Source: Streptomyces sp. NBRC 110028 (lineage in GTDB: Bacteria; Actinomycetota; Actinomycetes; Streptomycetales; Streptomycetaceae). Taken from it: a DNA stretch of 64,000 nucleotides. Under the pieces are notes generated by a model. It searched no databases and had not been told where the DNA came from. It saw only the letters and a program-made list of their open reading frames with translations. This document shows, piece after piece, positions 34,107 to 42,491 of this stretch (positions are counted from its first letter, which is position 1; the number at the start of each line of letters is the position of its first letter). The stretch covers positions 62,001 through 126,000 of the forward strand of contig NZ_BBUZ01000030.1 of the NCBI RefSeq assembly GCF_001417735.1, given 5' to 3'. The translations under genes were made by a program, and so were the position numbers.

Positions 34107-36863
34107 ATGCAGCTCAACGGGCTTCCGTTCCCCGGGCGGGAACGAGAGCAGGCGGTGCTGACGTCGTTCATCACCGAGCTGGCGGCGGGGCGCCCGGCCG
34201 TCGTCACCGTGTCCGGCGGTCCCGGCTCCGGCCGGGGCCCGCTGCTGCGCTGGACGGCCCGGCTCGCCGAGGAACGCGGGCTGCGCACCCTGACCGCCCG
34301 GGCCACTCCCGGCGAGAGCGAACTGCGGTACGGCGTGGTGGAACAGCTCCTGACGACACTGGACGGGATCAGCGACCGCACCCTCGCGGCCCTGGCCGAA
34401 CCGGGCCGGGACAGCGGACTGCCCGGCCTGGCCGAACTGCTGCGCAGTGCCCACCACCGGCCGACGCTGCTCGTCGTCGAAGGGGTGGAATGGCTGGACC
34501 CGGCTTCACGGCGCTGGTTCGACGCCCTGGTGCGGCGGCTGCCGGGGAAACCGCTCGCGCTGCTGTCGAGCGGCAGCGGTGTCAGCCACCACGGATGGTG
34601 CGGCGCCTCCGCCCTCCCCGGCCCGGTCCCCACCCGGCAGCTCGCGCTGTCCGCGTTCACCGTGCGGGAGGTCGCCACCCTGATCGCCGCGGTCTGCGGA
34701 CGGCCCGGCGAGGAAGCGTTCACCGGGGCGGCCTGCGAGATCGGCGCCGGCAACCCCATGGTGCTCCACGAGGCGCTGGGCCAGTTCACCGCCAGCGGAC
34801 TCGAACCGGTCGCCGGACGGATCCCGGAGCTGCGCGCGCTCATCGAGGCCATCCGCGGTGAGTACGTCGTCCGCGCCCTCAGCGGACTGTCCGACACCGC
34901 CGTCGCCGTCGTGCGCGCCCTGGCCGTCTGCGGCGAACTTCTCCAGCTGCCCCTGCTGTACGCACTCGCCGGACCTCACGCGGCGAGCGAACCCGGCCTG
35001 GGCGCGGCGCTGGAGGCCAGCGGTCTCGCCACCACCTCCGGTACCGGGCTGCGGCTGTGCTGCCCGGAGGTACGGAACTGGATCCTGGAGGACATGTCCG
35101 GCGACGAACGGGCCGAACTCCACGCCCGGGCCGCCGAACTCGCCCACCGGGCGGCCGTACCGGACGAGGACGTCGCCCGGCTGCTGCTCGCCGCCCGCCC
35201 GCTCGGCGAACCCTGGGTCGTCCCCGTGCTGCGCCGCACCGCCACCGCCGCCCTGCGGGCCGCCCGCCCCGGCCACGCCATCGCCTGCCTGTCCCGCGCC
35301 CTTCAGGAGCCGCTGGACCTGGACGGGCGCGCCCAACTCGGCCTGGAACTGGCCGCCATCGAGGTGCTCGGCGCGCCCGAGGCGAGCGACCGGCGGCTGA
35401 CCGAGATCATCCGCTCCGGCACCGGCGCGTCCGCCCGGGACCGGGTGCGCGCCGCCGACCTCGGCCTCACCCGCGGCGGTGTGGAGACCCTGCGGTCGGC
35501 CGTGGCGAGCGCGCTGCCCACGGCCCGCGACGGCGAGCGGGAGGCCCTGGCCGGGCTGTTCCGGCTCACCGAACCGTGCCGCGACGACGACGCCGACCTG
35601 CTGCTGCCCGAGATCCCCGCGCTGCCCGCCCGCCCCACCGACCCGGCGCAGGCCGCCGCCCGCGCCCGTCAACTCGCCTTCCTGGGCGAGGACCTGCCCA
35701 CCGCCAGGGAGCTGGCCCGGCGCGCCTTCACCGACGAGCCCGGCACCGACGCGCTGATCCTGCCCCGGCTCACGGCCGGCCGGATCCTGCTCCTGACCGA
35801 CGACCTGGACGAGGCCGAGGCCCGGCTGGACGCCCTCCACCTCGACCTGCGGCGGCGCCACGCCCGGGCCGCCGCCGGGCTGGTGCTGGCCATCCGGGGT
35901 GAACTGAACCTGCGGCGCGGCCGGCTCGACGCCGCCGAACGGGACACCGCCGCCGCCGGGCGGGCGTTGCCCCACGCCCACTGGCATCCGTACCACGCCC
36001 CCTATCTGACCGCGCTGCGGATCACCGTCGCCCTGGACGGCGGCCACGCCGACCAGGCCAGGGAGCTGGCCGCCGCGCCCGCCCCGGCCGAGGCCCCGGA
36101 CGGCGCGTCCTTCGCCCATCTGCTCTTCGCCAGGGCGACGGTGGCCTTCCGGGACGGTCGGCACGCCGAGGCCGTGGAGCTGTTCCTCGGCTGTGGCAGA
36201 CGGCTGCTGCGCCGCGGCCGGGCGAACCCCGCCCTGATCCCGTGGCGTTCCATGGCCGCCGCCGCGTGCCACGCGCTCGGGGACCACGAGGAGGCGCAGC
36301 GGCTGAGCCAGGAGGAGATCACACTGGCCCGGCGGTGGGGAGCGTCCAGCACCCTGGGCCTGGCTCAGCTGGGTGCCGGGCGGGTGGCCCACGAGACCCG
36401 GGACCGCCGGCTCCGCGAGGCCGTGCAGACCCTGCGCCCCACCCCGGCCCGGCTCGCCTACGCCAATGCGCTGATCGACCTGGCCACCACCGAACTGGAC
36501 GCGGGGAACCCGCAGGCCGCCGCCCCCCTGGTGGCCGAGCTGTTCACATTCACCACCACCCACCGCCCCTCCAGCAGGCTCACCGCGCGGGTGCGCGCCC
36601 TCGCCGAACGGCTGGGACAGCCCGCGGCGTCCGGGCTCGGCCCGCACCCCGCCTGGGCGACGCTGACCGAACCCGAGCGGCGCACCGCCACCCTCGCCGG
36701 ACTCGGCCACGGCAACCGGGAGATCGCCGAGATGCTGTCGGTGACCCGGCGCACGGTCGAGCTGCGGCTCAGCGGCGCGTACCGGAAGCTGCGGATCGCG
36801 GGGCGCGCGGAACTCCACGCGCTGGTCCGGGCGACGGAGGGATACGGCACCGATGTTGCTTGA
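34107..36863 (+). CDS. LAL regulator 2, NysRII-like, with degenerate P-loop
   Basis: A 918-residue LAL protein. ATG 34107 has no ribosome site, but TATAGT lies 6 bases before it, so it could be read from a leaderless message as well as from the upstream operon; 58 bp separate it from regulator 1. The Walker A position reads G-G-P-G-S-G-R-G (residues 37-44), with Arg for Lys and Gly for Thr. The Walker B region reads L-L-V-V-E-G-V-E-W, lacking the usual D-D. ATP hydrolysis is therefore doubtful. The C-terminal HTH is intact (L-T-E-P-E-R-R-T-A-T-L-A-G-L-G-H-G-N-R-E-I-A-E-M-L). In length and position it corresponds to NysRII-type genes of polyene clusters. Confidence 0.88.
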   Translation: MQLNGLPFPGREREQAVLTSFITELAAGRPAVVTVSGGPGSGRGPLLRWTARLAEERGLRTLTARATPGESELRYGVVEQLLTTLDGISDRTLAALAEPGRDSGLPGLAELLRSAHHRPTLLVVEGVEWLDPASRRWFDALVRRLPGKPLALLSSGSGVSHHGWCGASALPGPVPTRQLALSAFTVREVATLIAAVCGRPGEEAFTGAACEIGAGNPMVLHEALGQFTASGLEPVAGRIPELRALIEAIRGEYVVRALSGLSDTAVAVVRALAVCGELLQLPLLYALAGPHAASEPGLGAALEASGLATTSGTGLRLCCPEVRNWILEDMSGDERAELHARAAELAHRAAVPDEDVARLLLAARPLGEPWVVPVLRRTATAALRAARPGHAIACLSRALQEPLDLDGRAQLGLELAAIEVLGAPEASDRRLTEIIRSGTGASARDRVRAADLGLTRGGVETLRSAVASALPTARDGEREALAGLFRLTEPCRDDDADLLLPEIPALPARPTDPAQAAARARQLAFLGEDLPTARELARRAFTDEPGTDALILPRLTAGRILLLTDDLDEAEARLDALHLDLRRRHARAAAGLVLAIRGELNLRRGRLDAAERDTAAAGRALPHAHWHPYHAPYLTALRITVALDGGHADQARELAAAPAPAEAPDGASFAHLLFARATVAFRDGRHAEAVELFLGCGRRLLRRGRANPALIPWRSMAAAACHALGDHEEAQRLSQEEITLARRWGASSTLGLAQLGAGRVAHETRDRRLREAVQTLRPTPARLAYANALIDLATTELDAGNPQAAAPLVAELFTFTTTHRPSSRLTARVRALAERLGQPAASGLGPHPAWATLTEPERRTATLAGLGHGNREIAEMLSVTRRTVELRLSGAYRKLRIAGRAELHALVRATEGYGTDVA

Positions 36864-39666
36864 GCGGGACGCCGAGGTGGCACAGGTGCGGGAGGCCCTG
36901 AGCGCCGCCGCCGCGGGCACCTCGTCGCTGCTTCTGCTCACCGGACCGCTCGGCATCGGCCGGACCGCGCTGCTGCAGCGGCTGTCCCTGCTGGCGGGGG
37001 AGGACGTCCGTGTCCTGCGCGCCAACGCCGCCCCGATGGAGCAGGACTTCGCCCTGGGCGTGGTCCGCCAGCTCTTCGACAGCCTGCTGACCGGCGACCC
37101 GTCCGAGACGTGCGAACGCCGGCTGCGGGAACACGGCGCATCCGCCCGCATGCTCCTCACCGACGACGCCCTGCCGCTGGACGAGCACGGCTTCGTCGCC
37201 CTGTCCGAGCCGGTGCTGAACGGACTGCGCTCCCTGCTGGCCGACGTCGGCGCCGACAAACCGCTGCTGATCCTGGTGGACGACCTCCAGTGGGCCGACG
37301 CCCCCTCGCTGCGCTGGCTCGCCTACCTCGTCAAACGGCTGCACGGGCTGCGCGCCGTACTCGTCTGTGCCCTGCGCGACGGCGACCCGGGGGGCCGGCA
37401 GGTGACGCTGCGCGAGATCACGGACTCCGCACAGCGGGTGCTGCGCCCCGCGCCGCTGTCCCCCGGGGCCGTGGGGGAGATGGTCCTCGGCCAGTTCGGC
37501 GAGCCGGGCGACGAGGAGTTCGCCCGCGCCTGCCACGAGATCTCCGCGGGCAACCCCCTCTTCCTGAGGTCGGTCCTGGCGGCCCTCGCGGTCGAGAGCC
37601 ACCGCCCCACCGCCGGACACGCCGAGGCGGCCCGCCGCCAGCGCCCCTCCCAGCTGCGCGAGCGGCTGGCCCGCTGCATGCGCACCCAGCCGCCGCCGGT
37701 ACGGGACCTGGCCGCCGCGATCGCCACCCTCGGCGACCAGGGCGGCGAACCCGAACTCATATCCCTGCTGGCGGGCCTGGACCCGATCGGCTTCGGGGCC
37801 GCGCTGCGCACCCTCGGCCAACTCGGCCTGCTGACGGCAGAGCGGGAGCCGCGCTTCCGGCACCGCGTGGTGCAGGACGCCGTCGAGTCCTCGATGACCG
37901 TCGCCGAGCGCGAGCGCCTGCACGACACCGCCGCGGCCCTCCTCTACCGCAACGGCTCCCCTGCCGAATCGGTCGCCGCCCAGCTGATGGCCGTCACCGC
38001 CTCACAGCACCCCTGGGCGGTCGAGGTGCTGCGGACCGCCGCCGACACCGCGCTGCGCCGGGGCGCGCCGGACGCCGCCACCCGGTATCTGCGGCGCGCG
38101 CTGCTGGACGCCACGCTGTCCGGTGAGAGCCGCGGGCGGCTGCTGATCGACCTGGCCACCGCGGAGCGCGGATTCGACCCGGCCGCGTGCGAACGCCACA
38201 TCTCCCAGGCGATACCCCTGCTCCCCACACCACGGCACCGGGCCGCCGCGGCCCTGCGGATCTCCCCGACCGTCGTCGGCGTGCCGCCGCCCGCGGTCGT
38301 CGACCTGTTCCACCAGGTCGCCGAGGATCTGGGCCCCGCGTCCGCCCTGGAGGGCTCGGCGCGCGACGTGGCGCTGCGGCTGGAGGCGCGGCTGCGGTAC
38401 GCCGAGTACGAGGACCCGGCAGGGCTGGCCGCGTCGGTGGAGCGGCTGTCGGCGCTGGGCGACGCGCCCCCGCTCGGCTCGACCGCCGAACGCGAGCTGG
38501 CCGCCGTACTGCTCGACGCCGCGATGCTCACGACCCGGCGGTCGGCGGCCGAGGTCGCCCGGCTCGCGGGCAGTGTCCTGGAGCGGGAACCGGCCACCGC
38601 GGACCGGTCCCACTCACCGCTGCCGCTGGTGGCGGTCGCGCTGGTCGCCGCCGACTCGGTACGGGGCATCAACTCCTGGCCCGCGCCCGAACAGCACTCC
38701 CCAGGGCAGGACGTCACGACCGTCGACGCGCTCGTCCACGCCGAGCAGGCGCTGATGCTGGTCGCGCGGGGCCGGGCGGCCCGGGCCCGGGAGCCCGCCG
38801 AGCGCGCGATGCGGCTGGCCGGCGCGCACTGGCCGGAGGCCGGGATGCTCGCCACCGTCGCCCTCACCGGCGTCGCCCTGGAGCTCGACGACCCCGAACT
38901 GGTCGAAGGGCTGCTCGACGATGCCGGGCGGCGCCGGTCCGCCAACCTCGCGCTCACCGCCTCACTCCAGCTCCTCAAGGCGTCCCAGGACGAGCGGCAC
39001 GGCCGCTGGGCCAGCGCGCTGGACACCCTGCTGGCCTGCGGCCGGCAGCTGGAGGCGGCGGGCTGGCGCAACCCCGTCCTCTTCCGGTGGCGGCCCTGGG
39101 CAGCCGCCCTCCAGCACCGCATCGGGGACTCCCGCGCGGCGCTGGCGCTCGCCGAGGAGGAGCACGCCCGGGCCGAGGCCTGGGGCGCGCCCGTCGCGCT
39201 GGGCCGCGCCCTGCGGCTCAAGGGCCGGCTGCACGACGGCGCCCGGGGAACGAACCTGCTGCGCGAATCGGCCGACGTGCTGCGCGCGTCGGCCAATGAA
39301 CTCGAACTCGCGCGCTCGCTCGTACTGCTGGCCCGGCGGATGGACGGCGGCGCCGAGGCGGCGGCCCTGCTGAGGGAGGCCAAAGCCCTCGCCGCGGCCT
39401 GCGGCGCGCCCTGGCTGGTCGAACGCGCCGAGCAGGGGCGCGGTACGCCCGCCCCACGGCCGGAGGCCGCGCTGACCCGTACCGAACGCACCGTGGTCTC
39501 CCTGGCCGGCGGCGGGCTCACCAACCAGGAGATCGCCGACCGGCTCGGCGTCACCTCCCGCGCGGTCGAGAAGCACCTCACCCACGCCTACCGCAAGCTG
39601 GACATCTCCGGCCGTCGCCAGCTGATGGAGATCCTGCCCCGCCTGGATTCGGAAATCCTGCGTTAA
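36853..39666 (+). CDS. LAL regulator 3, NysRIII-like
   Basis: A 937-residue LAL protein. ATG 36853 lies inside the end of regulator 2 (11-base overlap), with GGAGGGA 10 bases upstream, so the two are translationally linked. The P-loop reads G-P-L-G-I-G-R-T (residues 31-38), with Arg replacing the catalytic Lys. Walker B is normal (L-L-I-L-V-D-D-L-Q-W-A-D). A long helical central region leads to the HTH (L-T-R-T-E-R-T-V-V-S-L-A-G-G-G-L-T-N-Q-E-I-A-D-R-L with V-E-K-H-L-T-H-A-Y-R-K-L). It corresponds to NysRIII (about 927 residues). It is the third member of the tandem array and is followed by a 335-bp regulatory gap. Confidence 0.88.
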   Translation: MLLERDAEVAQVREALSAAAAGTSSLLLLTGPLGIGRTALLQRLSLLAGEDVRVLRANAAPMEQDFALGVVRQLFDSLLTGDPSETCERRLREHGASARMLLTDDALPLDEHGFVALSEPVLNGLRSLLADVGADKPLLILVDDLQWADAPSLRWLAYLVKRLHGLRAVLVCALRDGDPGGRQVTLREITDSAQRVLRPAPLSPGAVGEMVLGQFGEPGDEEFARACHEISAGNPLFLRSVLAALAVESHRPTAGHAEAARRQRPSQLRERLARCMRTQPPPVRDLAAAIATLGDQGGEPELISLLAGLDPIGFGAALRTLGQLGLLTAEREPRFRHRVVQDAVESSMTVAERERLHDTAAALLYRNGSPAESVAAQLMAVTASQHPWAVEVLRTAADTALRRGAPDAATRYLRRALLDATLSGESRGRLLIDLATAERGFDPAACERHISQAIPLLPTPRHRAAAALRISPTVVGVPPPAVVDLFHQVAEDLGPASALEGSARDVALRLEARLRYAEYEDPAGLAASVERLSALGDAPPLGSTAERELAAVLLDAAMLTTRRSAAEVARLAGSVLEREPATADRSHSPLPLVAVALVAADSVRGINSWPAPEQHSPGQDVTTVDALVHAEQALMLVARGRAARAREPAERAMRLAGAHWPEAGMLATVALTGVALELDDPELVEGLLDDAGRRRSANLALTASLQLLKASQDERHGRWASALDTLLACGRQLEAAGWRNPVLFRWRPWAAALQHRIGDSRAALALAEEEHARAEAWGAPVALGRALRLKGRLHDGARGTNLLRESADVLRASANELELARSLVLLARRMDGGAEAAALLREAKALAAACGAPWLVERAEQGRGTPAPRPEAALTRTERTVVSLAGGGLTNQEIADRLGVTSRAVEKHLTHAYRKLDISGRRQLMEILPRLDSEILR

Positions 39667-39766
39667 CGGCGCTAATTCAACGAGTGTCCAACCGGCCTCG
39701 GCCGGGCTTCCCGCATGCCCGCGCGCCGGCCGGGGGACCGTTCGATCCGGGCAAGTTTCCCGGCTC

Positions 39767-39815
39767 ACCGAACCCACCGAACCGACCACCGAAACCCCGG
39801 GGTGCGGACCGAACC
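39767..39815 (+). promoter_or_regulatory. Four ACCGAA(A)CC repeats upstream of the PAS-LuxR gene
   Basis: Copies lie at 39767-39774, 39776-39783, 39788-39796 (with one extra A) and 39808-39815. An overlapping 11-bp direct repeat, CCGGGGTGCGG, occurs at 39797-39807 and 39817-39827, 20 bp apart. All sit 48-96 bp upstream of the -35 box. The array looks like an activator-binding region, perhaps for one of the LAL proteins. Confidence 0.4.
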
Positions 39816-39862
39816 TCCGGGGTGCGGTACCACAGGATTGGGTGACGCGCCCCCTGTTGACG

Positions 39863-39892
39863 TTGACTCATGCATGAGGATCTCCCTAGTCT
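39863..39892 (+). promoter_or_regulatory. Promoter of the PAS-LuxR gene with PimM-like operator
   Basis: TTGACT (39863-39868) and TAGTCT (39887-39892) are separated by 18 bp. Within the spacer is a perfect 12-bp palindrome (CTCATGCATGAG, 39867-39878). The segment 39874-39889, read on the minus strand, agrees at 13 of 16 positions with the published PimM operator consensus CTVGGGAWWTCCCBAG. This suggests autoregulation or cross-talk. The leader to the TTG start at 40002 is about 100 bases. Confidence 0.55.
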
Positions 39893-40001
39893 CCATTCTG
39901 TAAGGAGTGTTCGAATTGAATAGCCGCGGTTTTCCTGCCCGGGTATTCGCATCCGGTCCTTCGCGCCCGGTCATTGATAAACAGGAAGGGATGGCAGTCC
40001 C

Positions 40002-40691
40002 TTGGCAGTTTCCGCACTCGCAGATTCAGCTCGGCCAACCCCCCATGATCTTGAATGTGCTCAGATCGAGCAGGCGGATCTTCTGTGCCAGTTCGACCAG
40101 CCCGGGGCCTGCGTCGTCTGCCTCGACCCGTCCCTGACGGTCCAGCAGGCGAATCGGGAGTTCTTCCGGCAGTTCGGCGACGACTCCTCCTCGAGCGTCT
40201 GCGGCCGTGACTTCTGCGACCTGGCACACCCCAGCGCGAGGCAGGCGCTGCACCGGCAGCTCTCCCGGCTGGCCGACGGCACCTGCCACCGGTTCGCCGG
40301 CCATGTGATCGTCGTCGGATCCCAGGGCACCGCCTTCACCTGCGCGCTCAGCGCCGTCGCCGTACGCGAGGGCACCTCGCACGTCGCCTCGCTGCTGCTG
40401 GTGCTGCGGCCCGTGGCGGGCGGCCAGGACCTGGACATGGTGACCAGCCGCAAGAAGATCCTCAGCGAAATCGAGGCGCGCATTCTGGAAGGAATCGCGG
40501 CCGGGCTCTCCACCGTTCCGCTGGCCTCCCGGCTTTATCTCAGCCGACAGGGCGTCGAATACCATGTGACGCGTCTGCTCCGTAAGCTGCGGGTTCCCAA
40601 CCGGGCGGCCCTGGTCTCCCGCGCCTATTCCGTGGGCGTTCTCAGGGTGGGTTCCTGGCCGCCGAAGGTCGTCGACGATTTTGTGAAGTGA
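40002..40691 (+). CDS. PAS-LuxR regulator of the PimM/NysRIV/AmphRIV type
   Basis: A 229-residue regulator, TTG 40002 (GGAAGGG 11 bases upstream). Residues about 28-130 are a PAS domain: L-C-Q-F-D-Q-P-G-A-C-V-V-C-L-D, A-N-R-E-F-F-R-Q-F-G. Residues about 155-215 are a LuxR HTH with the signature of this class: I-E-A-R-I-L-E-G-I-A-A-G-L-S-T-V-P-L-A-S-R-L, then S-R-Q-G-V-E-Y-H-V, N-R-A-A-L-V-S-R-A-Y and W-P-P-K-V-V. This pattern is closely shared by PimM, AmphRIV, NysRIV and FscRI, pathway activators of polyene macrolide biosynthesis that can replace one another. No polyene genes are in the window. The gene ends inside a 22-bp tandem duplication. Confidence 0.9.
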   Translation: MAVSALADSARPTPHDLECAQIEQADLLCQFDQPGACVVCLDPSLTVQQANREFFRQFGDDSSSSVCGRDFCDLAHPSARQALHRQLSRLADGTCHRFAGHVIVVGSQGTAFTCALSAVAVREGTSHVASLLLVLRPVAGGQDLDMVTSRKKILSEIEARILEGIAAGLSTVPLASRLYLSRQGVEYHVTRLLRKLRVPNRAALVSRAYSVGVLRVGSWPPKVVDDFVK

Positions 40692-40718
40692 TCCGCGCGA
40701 TTTTGTGAAGTGATCCGC
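40676..40718 (+). repeat. 22-bp tandem duplication across the PAS-LuxR stop codon
   Basis: A 21-bp stretch at 40676-40696 is repeated exactly at 40698-40718, giving a 22-bp period. The first copy contains the last codons and TGA stop of the PAS-LuxR gene; the second lies just downstream and is therefore non-coding. It looks like a recent slippage or microhomology duplication. Confidence 0.9.
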
Positions 40719-40788
40719 TGGGCGGTGACGCGGTAGATGCGGCGGCGCTCGGTTCGCACAGGGCCGAGGAGGGCCGCGCGTCACCGCG

Positions 40789-42408
40789 TCACGAGGGGCC
40801 CGAGCCGCGGGCGAGGCGCAGCACGCTGAACGCGGTGAGCGCCACATGCAACTGGGTGCGCTGCTCACCCGACTCCAGATCGCAGCCGAGCACCCGCTCG
40901 ATCGCGTGCAGCCGCTGATAGAACGCCTGCCGTGACAGGTTCGCGCGCTTGGCGGCCACCGTCTTGTTGCCCGCCGCGTCCAGATAGGCGTGCAGGGTCG
41001 TCACCAGATCGGTGCCATGCCGCTCGTCGTGCTGCACCAGCCGGCCGAGCTGCCGTTCCACGTACTCCTGCACCCGCACATCGCCGCGCAGCGCGTACAG
41101 CAACTGCCGCAAGCCGATATCGCTCAGTTCATGGAACGGCTTGTCCGGCGTTCCCGGAACGGCGGCGTCCGCGACCCGCGCCGCCTGCTGGAAGGAGCGC
41201 GCGGTCTGCGACAGATCCGACACCTCGGAGCCCACGCTCACGACCGCGTCCGGATCGGACTCCCGTACGGTACGGCTCAGCCGCTCCACCAACGGCCGCC
41301 AGGGAGTGGCCGGGTGGAACGCCAGCAGGACGCCCAGGTGATCGCCGGGCACCACGCCGATCAGCACCGCGGCGCCGGCCGCGGCCATCTCCTCGGTCAG
41401 CCGCTCCTCCAGCTCCCCGGACTCCTCGCCGCCGGGCCCCCGGTCCAGGGTGACGAGCACGACGATCAGCCGCCGCCCCATGACCCGCATGCCCAGCGCC
41501 TCGGCCCGCGTCCGCGCCTCCCCGGCCGAGCGGCAGCGCTGCTCGACCAGGTCCAGCAGCAGTGTGCGCTGCGCGCGCCGCTCCCACCGGGTGTGCTGGG
41601 TCAGCCGGGCGATGGTCAGGGCCGTGGCCGTACGCTCCAGGACCATCGCGTGCTCGGGACCCACCGCCGGGACGCCCGCGGCATCCGGCAGCATGACCAG
41701 CCGCCCCCAGCGCTCGCCCCGGTACTCCACGGCCGTCACCAGCCAGTTCTCCGGACCGCGCAGTTCGGTGCGGTCGGGGGAGGGCGTGGCGCGGGACCGC
41801 CGCTCCCATTCGGCCAGCACCCCCTCGACGCCCTGGCCCGGCGGCCCGCAGATCACGGCCCGGTGGACCAGGTTCTCCAGCACCACCGGATGGCCGCTCA
41901 GCTCGGCGGCCATGCCCACCACCTCGTCCGGCTCGGCGCCGCGCAGGGTCAGCGCGGTGAAGGTGTCATGGACGTCCTGGGCCCGGCGCAGGGTCTCGAT
42001 CTGATTGCCGATGATCATCGAGTGGACGATCTGGGTGACCTCCACGAAGTTCACGTTCCGCGACAGCAGGACCAGCGGGAAATCCCGGGCCCGGCAGGCG
42101 CTCACCAGCTCCGACGGCGGCTCGTGATACCGCCGGACCAGCTCGATGACCAGGCCCGCGGCGCCGATGTCGGCCAGCTCCTCCACATACCGGCGCACCA
42201 GCGCCGGGTCCTCCGGCAGGGGCATTCCGGTGGTGAGGACCAGTTCCCCGCCCTTGAGGAAGGAGGCCGGGTCGAGCAGTTCGGTGATGTGCACCCAGCG
42301 GACCGGACGGGACAGCTGATCATGGCCGGATACCACCTCCGGCCGCCCGGCGGCCAGCACCGGCAGCCGCAGCGCGTCGTCGAGGGTGAGCGGAGCGGAG
42401 CCGTTCAT
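40789..42408 (-). CDS. PucR family transcriptional regulator
   Basis: A 539-residue regulator from ATG 42408 (GTG 42417 is an alternative). The N-terminal PucR domain (residues about 5-125) has L-T-L-D-D-A-L-R-L-P-V-L-A-A-G-R-P-E-V-V and G-G-E-L-V-L-T-T-G-M. A GGDEF-like middle follows. The C-terminal PucR-type HTH reads L-H-A-Y-L-D-A-A-G-N-K-T-V-A-A-K-R-A-N-L-S-R-Q-A-F-Y-Q-R-L. Members control purine, GABA and other nitrogen catabolic genes. Here the gene is divergent from gabT-gabD across a 190-bp gap with three kinds of repeats, which makes it the obvious GABA-pathway regulator. Confidence 0.9.
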   Translation of the reverse strand: MNGSAPLTLDDALRLPVLAAGRPEVVSGHDQLSRPVRWVHITELLDPASFLKGGELVLTTGMPLPEDPALVRRYVEELADIGAAGLVIELVRRYHEPPSELVSACRARDFPLVLLSRNVNFVEVTQIVHSMIIGNQIETLRRAQDVHDTFTALTLRGAEPDEVVGMAAELSGHPVVLENLVHRAVICGPPGQGVEGVLAEWERRSRATPSPDRTELRGPENWLVTAVEYRGERWGRLVMLPDAAGVPAVGPEHAMVLERTATALTIARLTQHTRWERRAQRTLLLDLVEQRCRSAGEARTRAEALGMRVMGRRLIVVLVTLDRGPGGEESGELEERLTEEMAAAGAAVLIGVVPGDHLGVLLAFHPATPWRPLVERLSRTVRESDPDAVVSVGSEVSDLSQTARSFQQAARVADAAVPGTPDKPFHELSDIGLRQLLYALRGDVRVQEYVERQLGRLVQHDERHGTDLVTTLHAYLDAAGNKTVAAKRANLSRQAFYQRLHAIERVLGCDLESGEQRTQLHVALTAFSVLRLARGSGPS

Positions 42409-42429
42409 GCCGGTCACTCTGGCATCGCC

Positions 42430-42470
42430 TTGACAAAGTGTCCACCCGGTCCCGGTTGACAGAACGTCCA
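42430..42470. promoter_or_regulatory. Two direct repeats TTGACARARYGTCCA upstream of pucR-like gene
   Basis: Copies at 42430-42444 and 42456-42470 agree at 12 of 15 positions and are 26 bp apart. Both begin with a consensus-like TTGACA. They may be paired regulator sites, or a -35 element plus a duplicated copy. Confidence 0.4.
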
Positions 42471-42491
42471 TCCCGATCACCGGCCCGCGAC

